Shown here: in pieces, positions 45,100-56,159 of the stretch
Layout of the letters: each line of letters begins with the position of its first letter
Numbering within the stretch: the first letter of the stretch is position 1
Assembly: GCA_033060915.1 (NCBI GenBank)
Contig: CM065377.1
Location: 55,248,183 to 55,312,182, forward strand
From: Euryodendron excelsum
Taxonomy: Eukaryota; Streptophyta; Magnoliopsida; Ericales; Pentaphylacaceae
Direction of reading: 5' to 3'
Length of the DNA: 64,000 nt
The notes under the pieces: model-generated
What the model was told of the DNA's origin: nothing
What the model saw: the letters and a program-made list of their open reading frames with translations, nothing else
Databases searched by the model: none
Made by a program: the position numbers and the translations under genes

Positions 45100-46580
45100 T
45101 TCTCAAGCACCCTGCAAATGCAAGCAATACACATAACATGTCATACGTTAACGTATAGATGCAATGCGTGAGAATGTCTAGTTGATATACTTGTGTCGGC
45201 CTATGACTACCAAGGGGCATGAAAGTATGCCTAATGCAATTGATACCCAACGTAAGAGGATGATGCACCTCCTAAGCACCAAGCCTCCTTACAACCACAA
45301 TCCCAACAGCAGAAAATCATAAATAGCCCCCTTTTGCAACCGATCCTGACCAATGTAGCCTTTTATCGAACACTTAGTGGGCAACCTATGGTTCAAAGTT
45401 TCTAGGTGTGAAACTTCTAGGTTCTGGCCTCCACTCTTCAATTTGGATTACCTGTAATGCATTGGAGCCCACTTGAACCCAAAATAAGAGCCAAGGATTC
45501 ATTGGGACATTTTCACAAACACCTAGTGTGCACAAGAAAAGTCATGGTTCAATAGGAGATTCTATGGCATGGAAATCCTCCAAAAATTTATCAACAATAC
45601 GGGGCAAGCCCCCAACAATGCAATTGAGGAGTGTATGCATGATTTAGAACATGCAAGTGTGTGAATATGCATGAAGATGGTGTTTATCAAGAAAATCCTC
45701 CTAATGGGAGCCTAGGGCCCTTTAGATATGCAATGCAATCACCTAGGGTGATTAGAGAGGTGTAGTTACCTTTCTTAAATGAGGAATTTTGACAACCGAA
45801 GGTCGAAGATTGGGCGCTTGAAGGTTCCAAGAACAAATCACCAAAGACCCTCTTACTCCCCTCTGTCAAACAATAAGTGCCAATGGTTACAAATGCCCCA
45901 TGTGCTGCCCTTTTAACCCCTTAAAAACAATTTTTGGGCTTAGAGTTTCAATGCCGTCAGGGGCATTCAAACCCTAAGGCTTAAATTCCAATTTTCCCAT
46001 TTCTGAGGGTTCAAACTCTATCAAAAGAGTTTGAACGCTAAGGCTAAAGTCCCATTTGTAAGGCCTCTGAGAGTTCGAACGCCCTAATGAGGGTTCGAAC
46101 CCTGAGGCAAAAATTCCATTTCTCAGATCGTGGCCTTACACAACTTATTCGCGTTGCTGGGTTTCGCTCTACCCTATCCTATTAACTATCCTAAATACTA
46201 ATAAACCTAAAACTTAACTGAACATGCTAAGACCCTAAAACCAAAGTTTGCACACTACGAAGGACACCCCCCCCCCCCCCCAACTAGAGAGGAGCAATCT
46301 CCGGAATGCGAGAGAATAAAAAAAATGAAAAACAAAACAACACAACAATAAACGGGTGGGGGAAAAGTAAAAGGGTGGGACAACACGCCCTCCCCCTAAC
46401 TAGGGTGAAACTATTCCCTACTCGACTCGACCTATACACTTACTATACACCATACAAGAAAGGCATTATGTCTCATGTTATGTAAAAGCCGGTGGATCTC
46501 GTAGATCCACACATTCAACCTTTACATGTTCAAGCTCAAGATAGGACTTCAATCGATGCCCATTAACTTTAAAAACATTG
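45100..46580 (-). other. Spacer between pol and second ORF, with G14 tract
   Basis: No coding signal. It contains a run of 14 C at about 46267-46280 (a G tract on the element's coding strand). Several copies of a GTTCGAAC(G/C)C(T/C) motif lie around 45960-46110 and also occur in both LTRs (41440-41590, 53560-53630). Confidence 0.6.
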
Positions 46581-46584
46581 TCAT

Positions 46585-47545
46585 TTATGGGATTCCGGAT
46601 TTCGATAGCCCCATGAGGTGAAACGTCGTGTACAATAAAAAGTCCAGACCATCGACTTTAAAGCTTACCCGGAAACAAGTGTAAATAGGAATTGTATAGA
46701 AGGACCTTTGACCAACTTCTAAAGATTTACGCAGGATATGTTGGTCATGTACAAACTTCATCTTCGCTTTAGAGATCTTCGAGTTCTCATAAGCGTCATT
46801 CTGTATCTCTTTTAGTTTATTGAGTTGCAGTTGTCGTAAAGGACCTGCCTGATCAAGACTCATGTTAAATTGGCAGATTGCCCAATATGCCTTGTGTTCT
46901 CTTTCAACTGGAAGGTGGCATGCCTTGCCGTACACAAGTCTATACGGAGACAACCCTAGGATGGTCTTATATGCAGTCCTATATGCCCATAATGCATCCA
47001 TTAATCGCAAGGACCAATCTTTTCGATTGGGGTTGACGGCTTTCTCGAGGACTTGTTTGATCTCCCTATTTACTAACTTAACTGGGCCTTGTGTTTAGGG
47101 GTGATAAGGTGTACCAACCTTATGAATCACCCCATACTTTCTGATTAAGAGACCTACGAGCCGGTTATAGAAGTGGGAGTCACCATCACTGATGATAGCT
47201 CGGGGCATACCAAATCTAGAGAAAATATACTCCTTTATGAATTTGACCACAACAGCATGGTCGTTGGTACGCACTGGTATGGCTTCTACCTACTTAGACA
47301 CATAGTCTATGGCTACTAGAATACAGAGATAGCCACACGAATTAGGAAACGGTCCCATAAAATCAATACCCCAGCAATCAAAGGCCTCTAGAATAATGAT
47401 AGGGGTAAGAGGCATCATGTGCCTCTGAGATAGACTTCCTAACCGTTGGCATCTATCGCAAGACATGCAAAAGGTATTGACATCATGGAACAAGGTAGGC
47501 CAATAGAAATCGCTGAGCAAAATCTTTGCAGCGATTTTGCATGAT
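46585..47545 (-). pseudogene. Athila-like integrase
   Basis: The HHCC zinc finger reads CHSHACGGHF (about 47580), then FCMSCDRCQRLG (47480-47445). CWGIDFMGPFPNSCG carries the first catalytic Asp (about 47375), AIDYVSKWVEA follows, and SDGDSHFYN carries the second Asp (about 47195-47165). [21 protein letters not shown], then [16 protein letters not shown] form the C-terminal core. A stop replaces a codon near 47098 (YHP.TQGPVKL), and another lies near 47290. Confidence 0.9.
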
Positions 47546-48380
47546 CAAAAGTGCCCACCACACGCATGTGAATGACAAAACTCTATTATGCTTTTCACCT
47601 CATTGTTGGGAACACACTGATGGACAATTTGATCGGGGCAGTACTTAAACAAGCAAGGATCTTCCCAGGAGAAATACCTCACATTCCTAAAGAACTTCTT
47701 CTTATCAATGCTAGACCAATGTGATGGTATCCTATCGATGGCTAAGTAGTTTGCAATGTCAGCATACCACGGGGTTATTGTGCTTGTATGTGTAGTGATT
47801 TGGAAGAGATGCTCATCCAGAGAGTGTTCATTGATTGGAAGGGGGTCTTGGGCTTCCCCATCAGTTGCAAGCCGCGACAAGTGATCAGCTACTACGTTTT
47901 CTACCCTTTTCTTGTCTCGAATTTCAATATGAAACTCTTGCAGCAAGAGGATCCACTGGATGAGTCTTGGTTTCACATCAGGTTTACTCAAGAGGTACTT
48001 AAGTGTGGAGTGATTAGTGTATATGGTAATGAATGATTTGACTAAGTATGACCTAAATTTGTCAAGTGCAAAAACCACGGCAATGAGCTCTTTTTCTGTG
48101 GTGGTATAGTTCAATTGGGCATCATTAAGGGTTTTGCTTACATAATAGTTGACATATGGTTTGTTATCTACCATTTGCCCCAAAACAGCCCCACCATATG
48201 GTCACTCGCGTCACACATTAACTTGAAAGGAAGAGACCAATCAGGCGATAGAATAATAGGTGTGGTGATGAGAAGCCTTTTAAGTTTATCAAAGGCTTCT
48301 TGGCATTGTGGTGTCCACTCGAAAGGTACATCTAATGAAAGCAAGTGGCACAAAGTTCTAGATATGGCACTAAACCCCTT
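47546..48380 (-). pseudogene. Athila-like RNase H
   Basis: FEWTPQCQEAFDKLKRLL and LMCDASDHMVG (first Asp, about 48220) lead to a frameshift near 48180. NYYVSKTLNDAQLNYTTTEKEL (catalytic Glu), FALDKFRSYLV and IYTNHSTLKYLL (D changed to N in TDHxALKYLL) follow. RLIQWILLLQEFHIEIRDKK and VADHLSRL complete the domain. Confidence 0.92.
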
Positions 48381-49310
48381 AATGAACGTCGGTAGAACCC
48401 GGTATGCCCTAAAAGGATCTCACATTTTTTACGCTTTTAAGGGGAGGAAGACGTTGGATAAGTTCGACTTTGGCTTGATCTACCTCTATCCCCTTGTTAG
48501 ACACTATATATCCAAGGACTATACTTTGTGTCACCATAAAGTGACACTACTCCCAATTAAGCACTAAATTGCTTTCTTCACATCTTCCCAAAACTCGCTC
48601 TAAGTGCTCAAGGCATGACTTGTAGGTGTCCCTATAGACCGAGAAGTCATCTATGAAGACTTCAAGGATTTGCTCAACCATGTCACTGAAAATAGACATC
48701 ATACACCTTTGAAAAGTGGCTGATGCATTGCATAGGCCAAAAGGCATTCTCCTATATGTATATGTGCCAAAAGGGCACATGAATGTAGTCTTTTCTTGAT
48801 CTTCTAGGGTGAGCTCTATTTGGTTATAACCGGAGTAACCATCTAGGAAACAATAAAAAGCCTGGCACGTAACTCGTTCTAGGACTTGGTCTAAGAATGG
48901 AAGTGGGAAGTGATTTTTCCTAGTTGCGACATTGAGCTTCCTATAGTCAATACATATTCTCCAACTTATTTGGATCCGAGTTGGCACTAGTTCGTTATAC
49001 TCATTCTGTACTACCGTGACCCCCGACTTTTGAGGGATGACTTGGGTTGGACTTACCCACTTAGAATCAGAGATGCATTGAGAGGCTTCAACACTTCTCC
49101 TCTGACTACCTCCTTTATGTTGGGGTTTAAATGTCTTCGCATTTGACACACGGGTTTAGACTTCTCTTCGAGATATATGCAATGTGTGCACATGAGAGGG
49201 CTAATGCCGTGAAGGTCCACTATTGTCCACCCTAAGGCTTTCCTATGCTTCGTGAGCACTTTTAGTAAGGATGCCTCTTGGCCTTCGGACAGGCTAGAGG
49301 ATATGACCAC
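48381..49310 (-). pseudogene. Athila-like reverse transcriptase
   Basis: Begins with LKVLTKHRKALGWTIVDLHG, then QMRRHLNPNIKEVV and VSPTQVIPQKSGVTVV. WRICIDYRKLNVATRKNHFP, DGYSGYNQIEL and EKTTFMCPFGTYTYRRMPFG are well kept. The catalytic box reads VFIDDFSVY (48660-48630) and looks intact. After LVLNWE a stop replaces the expected codon (near 48547). A frame change near 49100 separates the N-terminal part. Confidence 0.93.
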
Positions 49311-50346
49311 GGGGTATGATTCACCTTCCCCAAGAAAAACATACTTGAGGGTAGAAGGTAAAGGCTTTTGTTCAAGAATTGGTGGTTACTCTTCGGAAGA
49401 GACTGGCTTGACAACACTCCGTGTAAGGGGTTTAAAAGTAGGGCCCAATGACCCATTTGCATGACCATATCACTCCCTCCCCTTGCAATTGATGGGTCTC
49501 TAAAACCTACACACTAAGACTCCAATTGACCGTGAGGCTCACTCCAAACTAGAGCCCTCTCAATTGGGTCCTCCATGAACTCCCGATCTACATGCTCTTG
49601 GATGATAGACACGATGAAGCCTACTTCCTCAATTTGGTCTACTTCCTGTAATTGCTTATCCATTGTGAAAATGTTGGTCTTTAAGGTTATATTCCTGAAT
49701 GAAAGCTTAAGCAACCCATTCCTACAATAGATGATGGCATTTGCAGTTAATAGGAAGGGTCGTCCTAAAATGATTGGAATATGACGCTTTGATGACTCGA
49801 CCTTTACAGGCTGGGTATCTAAAATAATGAAATCCATCGGATAGTAGATTGTATCAACTTGGATAAGCACATCCTCTACAATACCTCTATGGACTTTAAC
49901 GGACCGATCAACTAACTTGAGTGTAACTCATGTAGGCTTAACTTCTCCTAGACCTAGTTCTTATACACGGAATATGGAAGAAGGTTCACACTAGAACCTA
50001 GGTTAAGAAGTGCTCGATCAATTCTATAACCCCCTATTATGCATGAAATTGTAGGACATCCCGAGTCCTTATATTTCGGTACTAACTTACGTTGGAGGAT
50101 TGCGCTCTGACTTGCATTCATCATTGCCATTTCTTTAATATGCAACTTCCTTTTGACAGTGCACAAGTCCTTCAAGAACTTGGCATAGGAAGGTATCTTT
50201 TTAATGGCATCTAACATAGGGATATTAATTCGAACTTGTTTGAAGACATCATAAATTTTAGCATTCAAGTTTGCTTTATTCGCTTTGGTTAGCCTATGTG
50301 GGAATGGAGCATGTTTCAAGTCTTCCGTGCTCACATCCTTAGACAC
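49311..50346 (-). pseudogene. Athila-like aspartic protease region
   Basis: IPMLDAIKKIPSYAKFLKDL precedes the protease. The active-site motif reads ALLNLGSSVNLLPYSVYKN, so the catalytic Asp of DLGAS is Asn (codon at the complement of 50002-50004). The second half reads PIILGRPFLLTANAIIYCRNG (ILGRPFL motif, 49780-49715). A stop or frameshift near 49930 separates the halves. The region to 49311 is the linker to RT. Confidence 0.87.
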
Positions 50347-51982
50347 CTTAAGAGACGGCTCATAATTACTCCCATGTTCTTTCTTTTCATTCTTGTTCTT
50401 TTCGTTCTCCTTCTTCTCTCTCTCTTGCTCATACCTTAACCCTATAGACTCATCCTTTTTCCCTTGATTGTTTTCATTAGGAATGCTGGTTTGGTCTAGT
50501 TGCTTTCCACTCCTAAGGGTGATGGCCTAAACCTGTTCATGTGTCGTGTCAATTTAGTTTGCAGGTTTAGGATTTGGTTGGGGTTGGGTTGGAAATTGCC
50601 CTTGCGTTTGTTGAGTCATCAACATCTTGTGGATGTCTTTGACTATTGAGTTAGTTTCCCCTTGCGATTATTCAAGATTTGTGACCCTGTTTATGAGTGA
50701 TCGAAGATCATTAGTCACTTGATGGTCCTCACTATTTCTCCTATGTGGGGGCTGATATTGTACTGGTTGGGGTATGTATGGTTGTGACACCTGCGGTGTG
50801 GGATAAGTGACTGATTGACCTTGAAACGATTGTGGTGGTGGTTGGAATAGTGGTGGAGGTTGTTGGAATGGTTGAGGGTTTGAAGGACCCTCTTGTTTCC
50901 ACCCACAGTTAGATTCCTCCACCCAAGATTATACATGTTGGAGTAAGGATTGTTTCCGCTCCTTTGATTTTGATATCCCCCTTGAAATTGGCCAATCACG
51001 TTTACTTGGCCATGAAGTACTTCCCGTACCCCGGTATGACTGGACATGATACAATATCATGGTTTTGTGTATCACAAACTAAGCATGATGAAGGTGTTTC
51101 AGCAGGTACAGCCGTGGTGGCCTTAGAAGTTTCCAAAGCCTCCAATTTACAAGTGAGTGTCATGACCCTAGCTTGTAGATCTTCTACCTCCCCCAATTGG
51201 TGTTTAACTCCGACATGTGACATGGTGGTGGGCTTCTATGTGAGATTTTGTGCTCAAGTGTTGGACCAATCTCTAGCCATGTTAGCATTAGCCCAATCCT
51301 TAGTCAAGTTGGCCAAATAGCTGAAGTAATTATATGCCTCTGTGGGGTTTTTGTCTGGATAGGTTTCCGTGCATATAGATTCGACAAACATCTTCAATTA
51401 AGGAGTTAATGAATAGTAGAATGTGTTTATGATGTGCCATTCAGGGAAACCATGATGTGGACATGCGAAAAGTAGGTCCTTGAACCTCTCCCAACATTGG
51501 AAAAAGGTCTCACCACTATTCGGTGCAAATTGGGAGATGGCACGCCGTAATGCTCAGTGCAATTTTCAGGAAAAAAACTTTTTCAAGAACTTTCCTTGCA
51601 TTATATTCCACGTATGTATGGACATAGGTCTCAGTGAATTAAACCACATCTTGGTCTTGTCCTTTAGAGTGAAAGGGAAAAGCTTCAATAATAAAACCTC
51701 CCTAGGACATGAATTATCCTGGAAAAGTGAGCATGCATCTTTGAAGTCTTTAATATATGTGTATGGTTGCTCTGAATCATAACCGTTAAATTGAGGCAAG
51801 GCAGGTAGCATTCCTAGTTTAATATTTAACGTAGCTTGGTGTGCAGGAAATACTATGGTGGAAGTGGGAATTTGCCTTTAGGGATTCATGTAATCCCTCA
51901 TGGTAAGGTGTTGGGTGACATCGTCCCCTTGGTTACTTCCTATTTTGAGTTTGTCATTGTTTTTGCCATTGAGGTTTGCCAT
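50347..51982 (-). pseudogene. Athila-like Gag
   Basis: From an ATG near 51982 the minus strand reads MANLNGKNNDKLKIG, meets a stop after MNP (about 51885), then ALPQFNGYDSEQPYTYIKDF and FPFTLKDKTKMWFNSL (retrotransposon Gag domain, 51800-51620). A zinc-binding CLVCDTQNHDIVSC follows at about 51112-51071. A Pro/Gln-rich region (QPYIPQPVQYQPPHRR) leads to NDLRSLINRVTNLE (50720-50668). Several frame changes are present. Confidence 0.85.
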
Positions 51983-52523
51983 TGGAATGGGTCATAGGTT
52001 AACAATCAAGGAAAAACTGGGAAGGTCTATTGGACTACGAAGAATGGGTGATGGAGTCAAGTAACCAAATGGAAGATTGAGCAAGGCTCGAACTAGACGA
52101 TGTGTATGATCTCTAAAATAAGAGGACATACATATGCAATGCACACAAAAAAAAATGTACAGTCCAACCGATCCTCCAATCTCCTCAGAAATATCAACTC
52201 TGTTGCCCACAAAACAAGTAATTTATCCCAGCCAAGCCTCTAATCTTCACATGCAAAGCAATACCATCAATAAGCAATTAGCACAGAGCCTAACCGCCTC
52301 TAAATCTCCTTTCTATCTAATGAATGCCTAGACCCCTAAAAAGAAAAGAAAAACAAATAATCCTAAAAACTAACACAAAATGGTGGAACAAGGTTACCGG
52401 TATTGCCTTAGCCGTCAATTTCCGTGCTGTGATGGATGAATGGTAAAGCAATCCGCTGAATTTTGCGTGGACTGAGATTCATGTTCTAGCACGCCTCTTG
52501 CGGTCCTTTGTGCAAAAGTATGC
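51983..52523 (-). other. Athila-like 5' leader
   Basis: Untranslated stretch between the primer-binding site and gag. No structure was recognised. Confidence 0.6.
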
Positions 52524-52541
52524 TCCCCAGTAACGGCGCCA
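52524..52541 (-). other. Primer-binding site of Athila-like element I
   Basis: The minus strand reads TGGCGCCGTTACTGGGGA. It differs at two positions from the Athila site complementary to plant tRNA-Asp (TGGCGCCGTTGCCGGGGA, recalled). It lies 5 bases inside the right LTR. Confidence 0.88.
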
Positions 52542-52546
52542 AAAAT

Positions 52547-53981
52547 TGCTTGAATGCTACCGACGTATGTGGTGCTCAACCGCAAGTGCACGGGTCACGA
52601 TGTAATATAAAATCTCGGGAATACAAGTATTGTCCCACAGGGAGCAGTGCCAATGTGACAAGAAAACTTTAACACTTGACTCAACCCAAACTTGTGCTTC
52701 TAAAAAGAGAAAAGAAAAATCTTGGACTTGGTTTTTCGAAAGACTTAAACTAAACCTAAACAATGAAAGCAATTAAAGTTGATGGAAACTTTCTAAAGAA
52801 GTGACTTAGAATCAATTGATCCAATTAACCAGGCTTCTCGGAATCCTAATGGAGGTTTCGTATAACTCAAATCCTTCAGCTACATCGTGAGTCTCGGATT
52901 CGGAAGATTTAGCTTTAAAATCAATAGTTCTTTCAATCTTCGACTTCTAGATTAGGTCAGGTTGTTATAATCAAGGACGTGCATTATCGATTCACGCGGC
53001 GCATATATTGAACCCAACTCACGCATGAACGTTACAAGGTAATGTGTATACTGATTACGGTATTCATGCATAAATAGTACAGAACATAATACGACACCTA
53101 GGTTTTCAAAAGTATCTAGAATGAAGAAAAAGATGAATAAAAAGAAGAATCAAGAAGATATAGCAGTGAAATCAATATTACCTCCATTGTTCATCCTCGA
53201 TCCCCAATCAATCTTCATAATCGATCCCGAGTTAAGAATTTAGCCGCTCATGGCCATGGGAAACAAATAACTATGTATAGAAAACTTTCTAAAATATGAA
53301 AACTATAAATGAACTATAAATCTTGAATTAATTGCAGAAACTATGTATTATTGAACAAAATCTTGAATTAAAGCAACAAAAACTTGAATTTCTTAGAATT
53401 AATTACAAGAATAATGAAAACCCTAATTACTCCTATGAATCTAGACTAAAAAGCAGTAAAAACCATTAAGAAATCATCCTCCTTTACAGAAAATCGAAGG
53501 GATATATATAGAGATCGTAAACTGAGTCCTATCAGGAATAGAAAACTTGACCCAAAACCCTTCTTAGCGTTCAAACCCTCTTTAGGGCATTCAAACCCTC
53601 TTTACGGCGTTCGAACTCTCAGTGCTGTGGGAGGGCATTCCAACATCACCGATCGATGGATAAAACGCCCCCTCTGAAGTTTGTTGCAGAAGGCCGAACA
53701 GAGCCATTTCCGATGTCACCGATCGAAGGGGATGTTCTGCGATCGATTGGCCGATCGAACATTCGAAGAACAGTTTGATCTACCAATCGATCGGCCTTTG
53801 GCCCAATTGAATGGTCTTCCTATTTTTTGCCCATTTGCCTCATCTTAAGCTCTGTTTCCTGCGAAAAGTGCACAAAAGGGTTTAATAGATTTTGGGAGTT
53901 AAAATACTAAATTAACAACTAAATTCAACTAATCAACTACCAATTTGGGCTTAGAGATTACTATTCCCGAGATTAATCACA
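52547..53981 (-). repeat. Right (5') LTR of Athila-like element I
   Basis: 1435 bp, TGCTTGAATGC...GATTAATCACA on the + strand. It is homologous to the left LTR over R/U5 (to about 53570) and unrelated beyond it. The 3' portion instead resembles the U3 start of element II. Confidence 0.82.
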
Positions 53982-54548
53982 AGGCTCACCTCAAATTGAA
54001 CATGGGCATATAATAAGGTCTGCCGGTTTGGTACTTAGAGCCGGTGTAGTTTCGGGGCACATTTAGGCCACCAAGGGCAAAACGGTCATTTTGATCGGAA
54101 TTGGTTAAAAAGAGTCCAAATGTGTTGGAATAACATATTAAGCATGCCGGACCATTCAGGGACACTTTCGGAAGGTGTATTTACTGTCCAATGGGATTTA
54201 CAACATGTTGGCGTGCCTAGGGGTAAAATGGTCATTTAATCGGAGTTGACTGAAATAGGACCGGAATTGGATAGGATGTTGTATTGAGTATACCTAACCG
54301 TCTAGGAACATTTTGGAAGGGTGAACTTACTGTCTTGAGGGATTTTGAACTTTTTCAAAGACGTGCCTGAGGGCCCAAGGGGTAAGTTTGATTATTAGGC
54401 CTCTGTTGGGCCTAGCGGGCCCGAGAAGTGATTGACTGATTGGATAGGGGTCTGAAAGTTAATTTGGGCTTAAATGTGCCTATGGAATTTTGAAAAGGAC
54501 TTCGGTCAGGCCAGAGATTGCTGAGTGGGCAAAAATAGGGTGCTTATA
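53982..54548 (-). repeat. LTR fragment G (5' end of a giant Ogre/Tat-like LTR)
   Basis: On the + strand the end reads GCAAAAATAGGGTGCTTATA (family consensus TGCTTACA). GCCGGTTTGGTACTTAGAGCCGG and GGCAAAACGGTCATTTTGAT identify one U3 repeat unit. The left side is cut at the right LTR of Athila-like element I. Confidence 0.8.
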
Positions 54549-54690
54549 ACTGGTACCGCTCGGTATAGCTAGTATCGACCAGTATTTGTTGGTATTGACT
54601 GATACTTTGACCAATACGAAACTCAACCTTTTTTTGTAACTTTTTATGACCAGTACGATATTGATAACTATAGAGGGTCAACACTGGATT
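54549..54690. other. Short repetitive stretch (GGTA/TACC-rich)
   Basis: Variants of GGTA(C/T)(C/T)G and (A/G)GTAT(C/T)G repeat. No gene. Confidence 0.4.
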
Positions 54691-54693
54691 GTA

Positions 54694-54876
54694 TTAACTT
54701 ATCTGGAAGTTCGTTCTTGGAGAGGTTAGGAAAGGTGTTCGATCAGTAAGGATTTGGAAATGGTGGAGAAGAAGGACTGAGAGTGTGACAAGCAAAGCTG
54801 CAGAGAAGGTAGCAGCAATGGTGAATATAGAGTGCTGAACTTGCAGCTCTGTTATTAGGGTTTCTGGTTCGCCCAA
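54694..54876 (-). CDS. Possible first exon of an unrecognised membrane protein
   Basis: A 60-codon open frame on the minus strand starts MGEPETLITELQVQHSIFT and continues with a hydrophobic segment (AATFSAALLVTLSVLLLHHF, about residues 21-40), a likely membrane anchor. A TATA-like run lies about 65-75 bases upstream, and two G-boxes lie farther upstream, so it looks like the start of a real gene. The frame ends at a TAA within sequence resembling a mutated donor (CAGATAAGTTAA). No downstream exon was found. It may be a truncated gene or an exon whose continuation is lost. The family is not recognised, and chance remains possible. Confidence 0.35.
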   Translation of the reverse strand: MGEPETLITELQVQHSIFTIAATFSAALLVTLSVLLLHHFQILTDRTPFLTSPRTNFQIS

Positions 54877-54938
54877 TCTGTTTATTCAGCTGAAGAAGAT
54901 GACCTCCCAAAAGATCTCTCTCTCTAGCCAATATGGAG

Positions 54939-54952
54939 GGTATATATATATA
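54939..54952 (-). promoter_or_regulatory. TATA-like element upstream of 54694-54876
   Basis: Alternating TATATATATATA on the minus strand about 65-75 bases before the ATG. It could also be a (TA)n microsatellite. Confidence 0.4.
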
Positions 54953-54999
54953 CACATGAGCAACCTAGTGCTTGAGTACCAAGAAAACTCTCAGTGTGT

Positions 55000-55009
55000 G
55001 ACACGTGGC
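55000..55009 (-). promoter_or_regulatory. G-box / ABRE-like site
   Basis: GACACGTGGC with core CACGTG (55002-55007), a site bound by plant bZIP and bHLH factors. It lies about 50 bases upstream of the TATA-like run. Confidence 0.5.
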
Positions 55010-55244
55010 CTAGAGGGACCACAAGATCTTCTCTACTTTGTTCCTACCAGGCTGAACGTGGCCATGTGACACCTTCCCATGGTTTCCTCCAAGGATTGTA
55101 CACACTCCTGAGCAAATCTCACACTCTAGCCATCCACTCCACGATACGTCCTGATCCTAGTACAATGGGGACCACCAGTAACCGTTACCACGATCACTAC
55201 CTTATTCCTTCCCTTGATTCTTAGGGAGAGACCTCACTAGGCCT

Positions 55245-55254
55245 TGCCACGTGG
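55245..55254 (-). promoter_or_regulatory. Second G-box
   Basis: GCCACGTGGC around CACGTG at 55248-55253, a perfect palindrome. Confidence 0.5.
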
Positions 55255-55262
55255 CCTCATGG

Positions 55263-55299
55263 TCCCCCCCCCCCCCTAAGAATCCCTCAAGGTGGTTGA

Positions 55300-55334
<35 letters not shown>

Positions 55335-55348
55335 CCTCCCTCCCTCCC
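55263..55348. repeat. C-run and (CT)n/(CCCT)n microsatellite
   Basis: A run of C at about 55265-55276 is followed by CT-rich simple repeats to about 55348. Confidence 0.85.
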
Positions 55349-56159
55349 TTAGATATCAAGTATCAGAAGGAAGTATAGTATGGGCCCGTGTCCATGAAGG
55401 GGAGATGGACTATCAAACCCTCTCCTTTTGGACTAGGCTGGGAAGGGTTGATGGTTCTTAGTCCTTCCTTCATTTGGAGGCTTGCTCCATTGATCTGTTT
55501 CTGGCTGTGGGGGAATACACTTCAGAACCAATCCAATTATCCATGGATTGAGATGGTGGGTCTTACTCCATGAACACCTATGGCCTAGCTCGCAGGGCCA
55601 TTGAACCATGGTTAACCGAGGACCTATTTTGACCATTTACATTTTGCCCCTTGCACGTGGAAGGCACATGCCCCAGGGCTTGCATGTGCAGAATTTTTTA
55701 GTCACTTAAAGGGTCCTCGACCTTTATCCTTCATGTGCCCAATTCACTATATTTTCCTTTAAGGAAACTCCCTCCTATTGGCAAGAATCTTGTCCCTGGT
55801 TAAGGAGGCCCATCTTTTAACTCTATCGGCGCCTGCTCCACTACCTTAGGGGTTATGTTCCCCTTAACTGTAGTCACGTCGCCCTTAACTACAGTATTTT
55901 TCTTGGTGCCTTTCTCAAAGGGTTGTCACTTCAAATTTTGAATTTTGAAATTTGACAGGGCTGGAGAGATGAAGAGAGGGGGAGAGGGAAAAGAGAGAAG
56001 AAAAGGCTTATAACCGCCATTTCATCTAAGAGCACCATCCTTTTCCTATGCTTCTCACAATCCTTCTTCTCCCTTATCGTTCTGGTTTCTCACTTCTTTG
56101 CTTCAAACCTTCTATGTTTCACTCTTGGATATCTCACCATCTCCTTATTAGACCAGGTT
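55349..56159. other. Non-coding stretch
   Basis: No coding region could be supported. It may be upstream regulatory or repeat DNA. Confidence 0.4.

Larger units (their letters stand above)
40405..53981 (-). mobile_element. Athila-like Ty3/gypsy element I
   Basis: About 13.6 kb on the minus strand: right (5') LTR, tRNA-Asp-type primer-binding site, gag, protease, RT, RNase H, integrase, a 1.5-kb spacer, a second ORF, a 1.9-kb 3' non-coding region with hairpin, polypurine tract and left (3') LTR. The second ORF after pol, the long 3' region and the primer-binding site are typical of the Athila lineage. All ORFs are damaged. The two LTRs differ in U3 and the flanks (ATAGG left, AGGCT right) are not a duplication. 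Confidence 0.9.

Noticed and set aside
45960..46110. Repeated GTTCGAAC-C-T motifs resembling tRNA B boxes
   Set aside because: There is no A box, cloverleaf or acceptor stem around them. The motif recurs in the Athila LTRs as a simple repeated word.
47788..48567. + strand open frames of 82 and 150 codons
   Set aside because: They are antisense to the Athila-like RNase H and RT blocks, which carry the conserved motifs.
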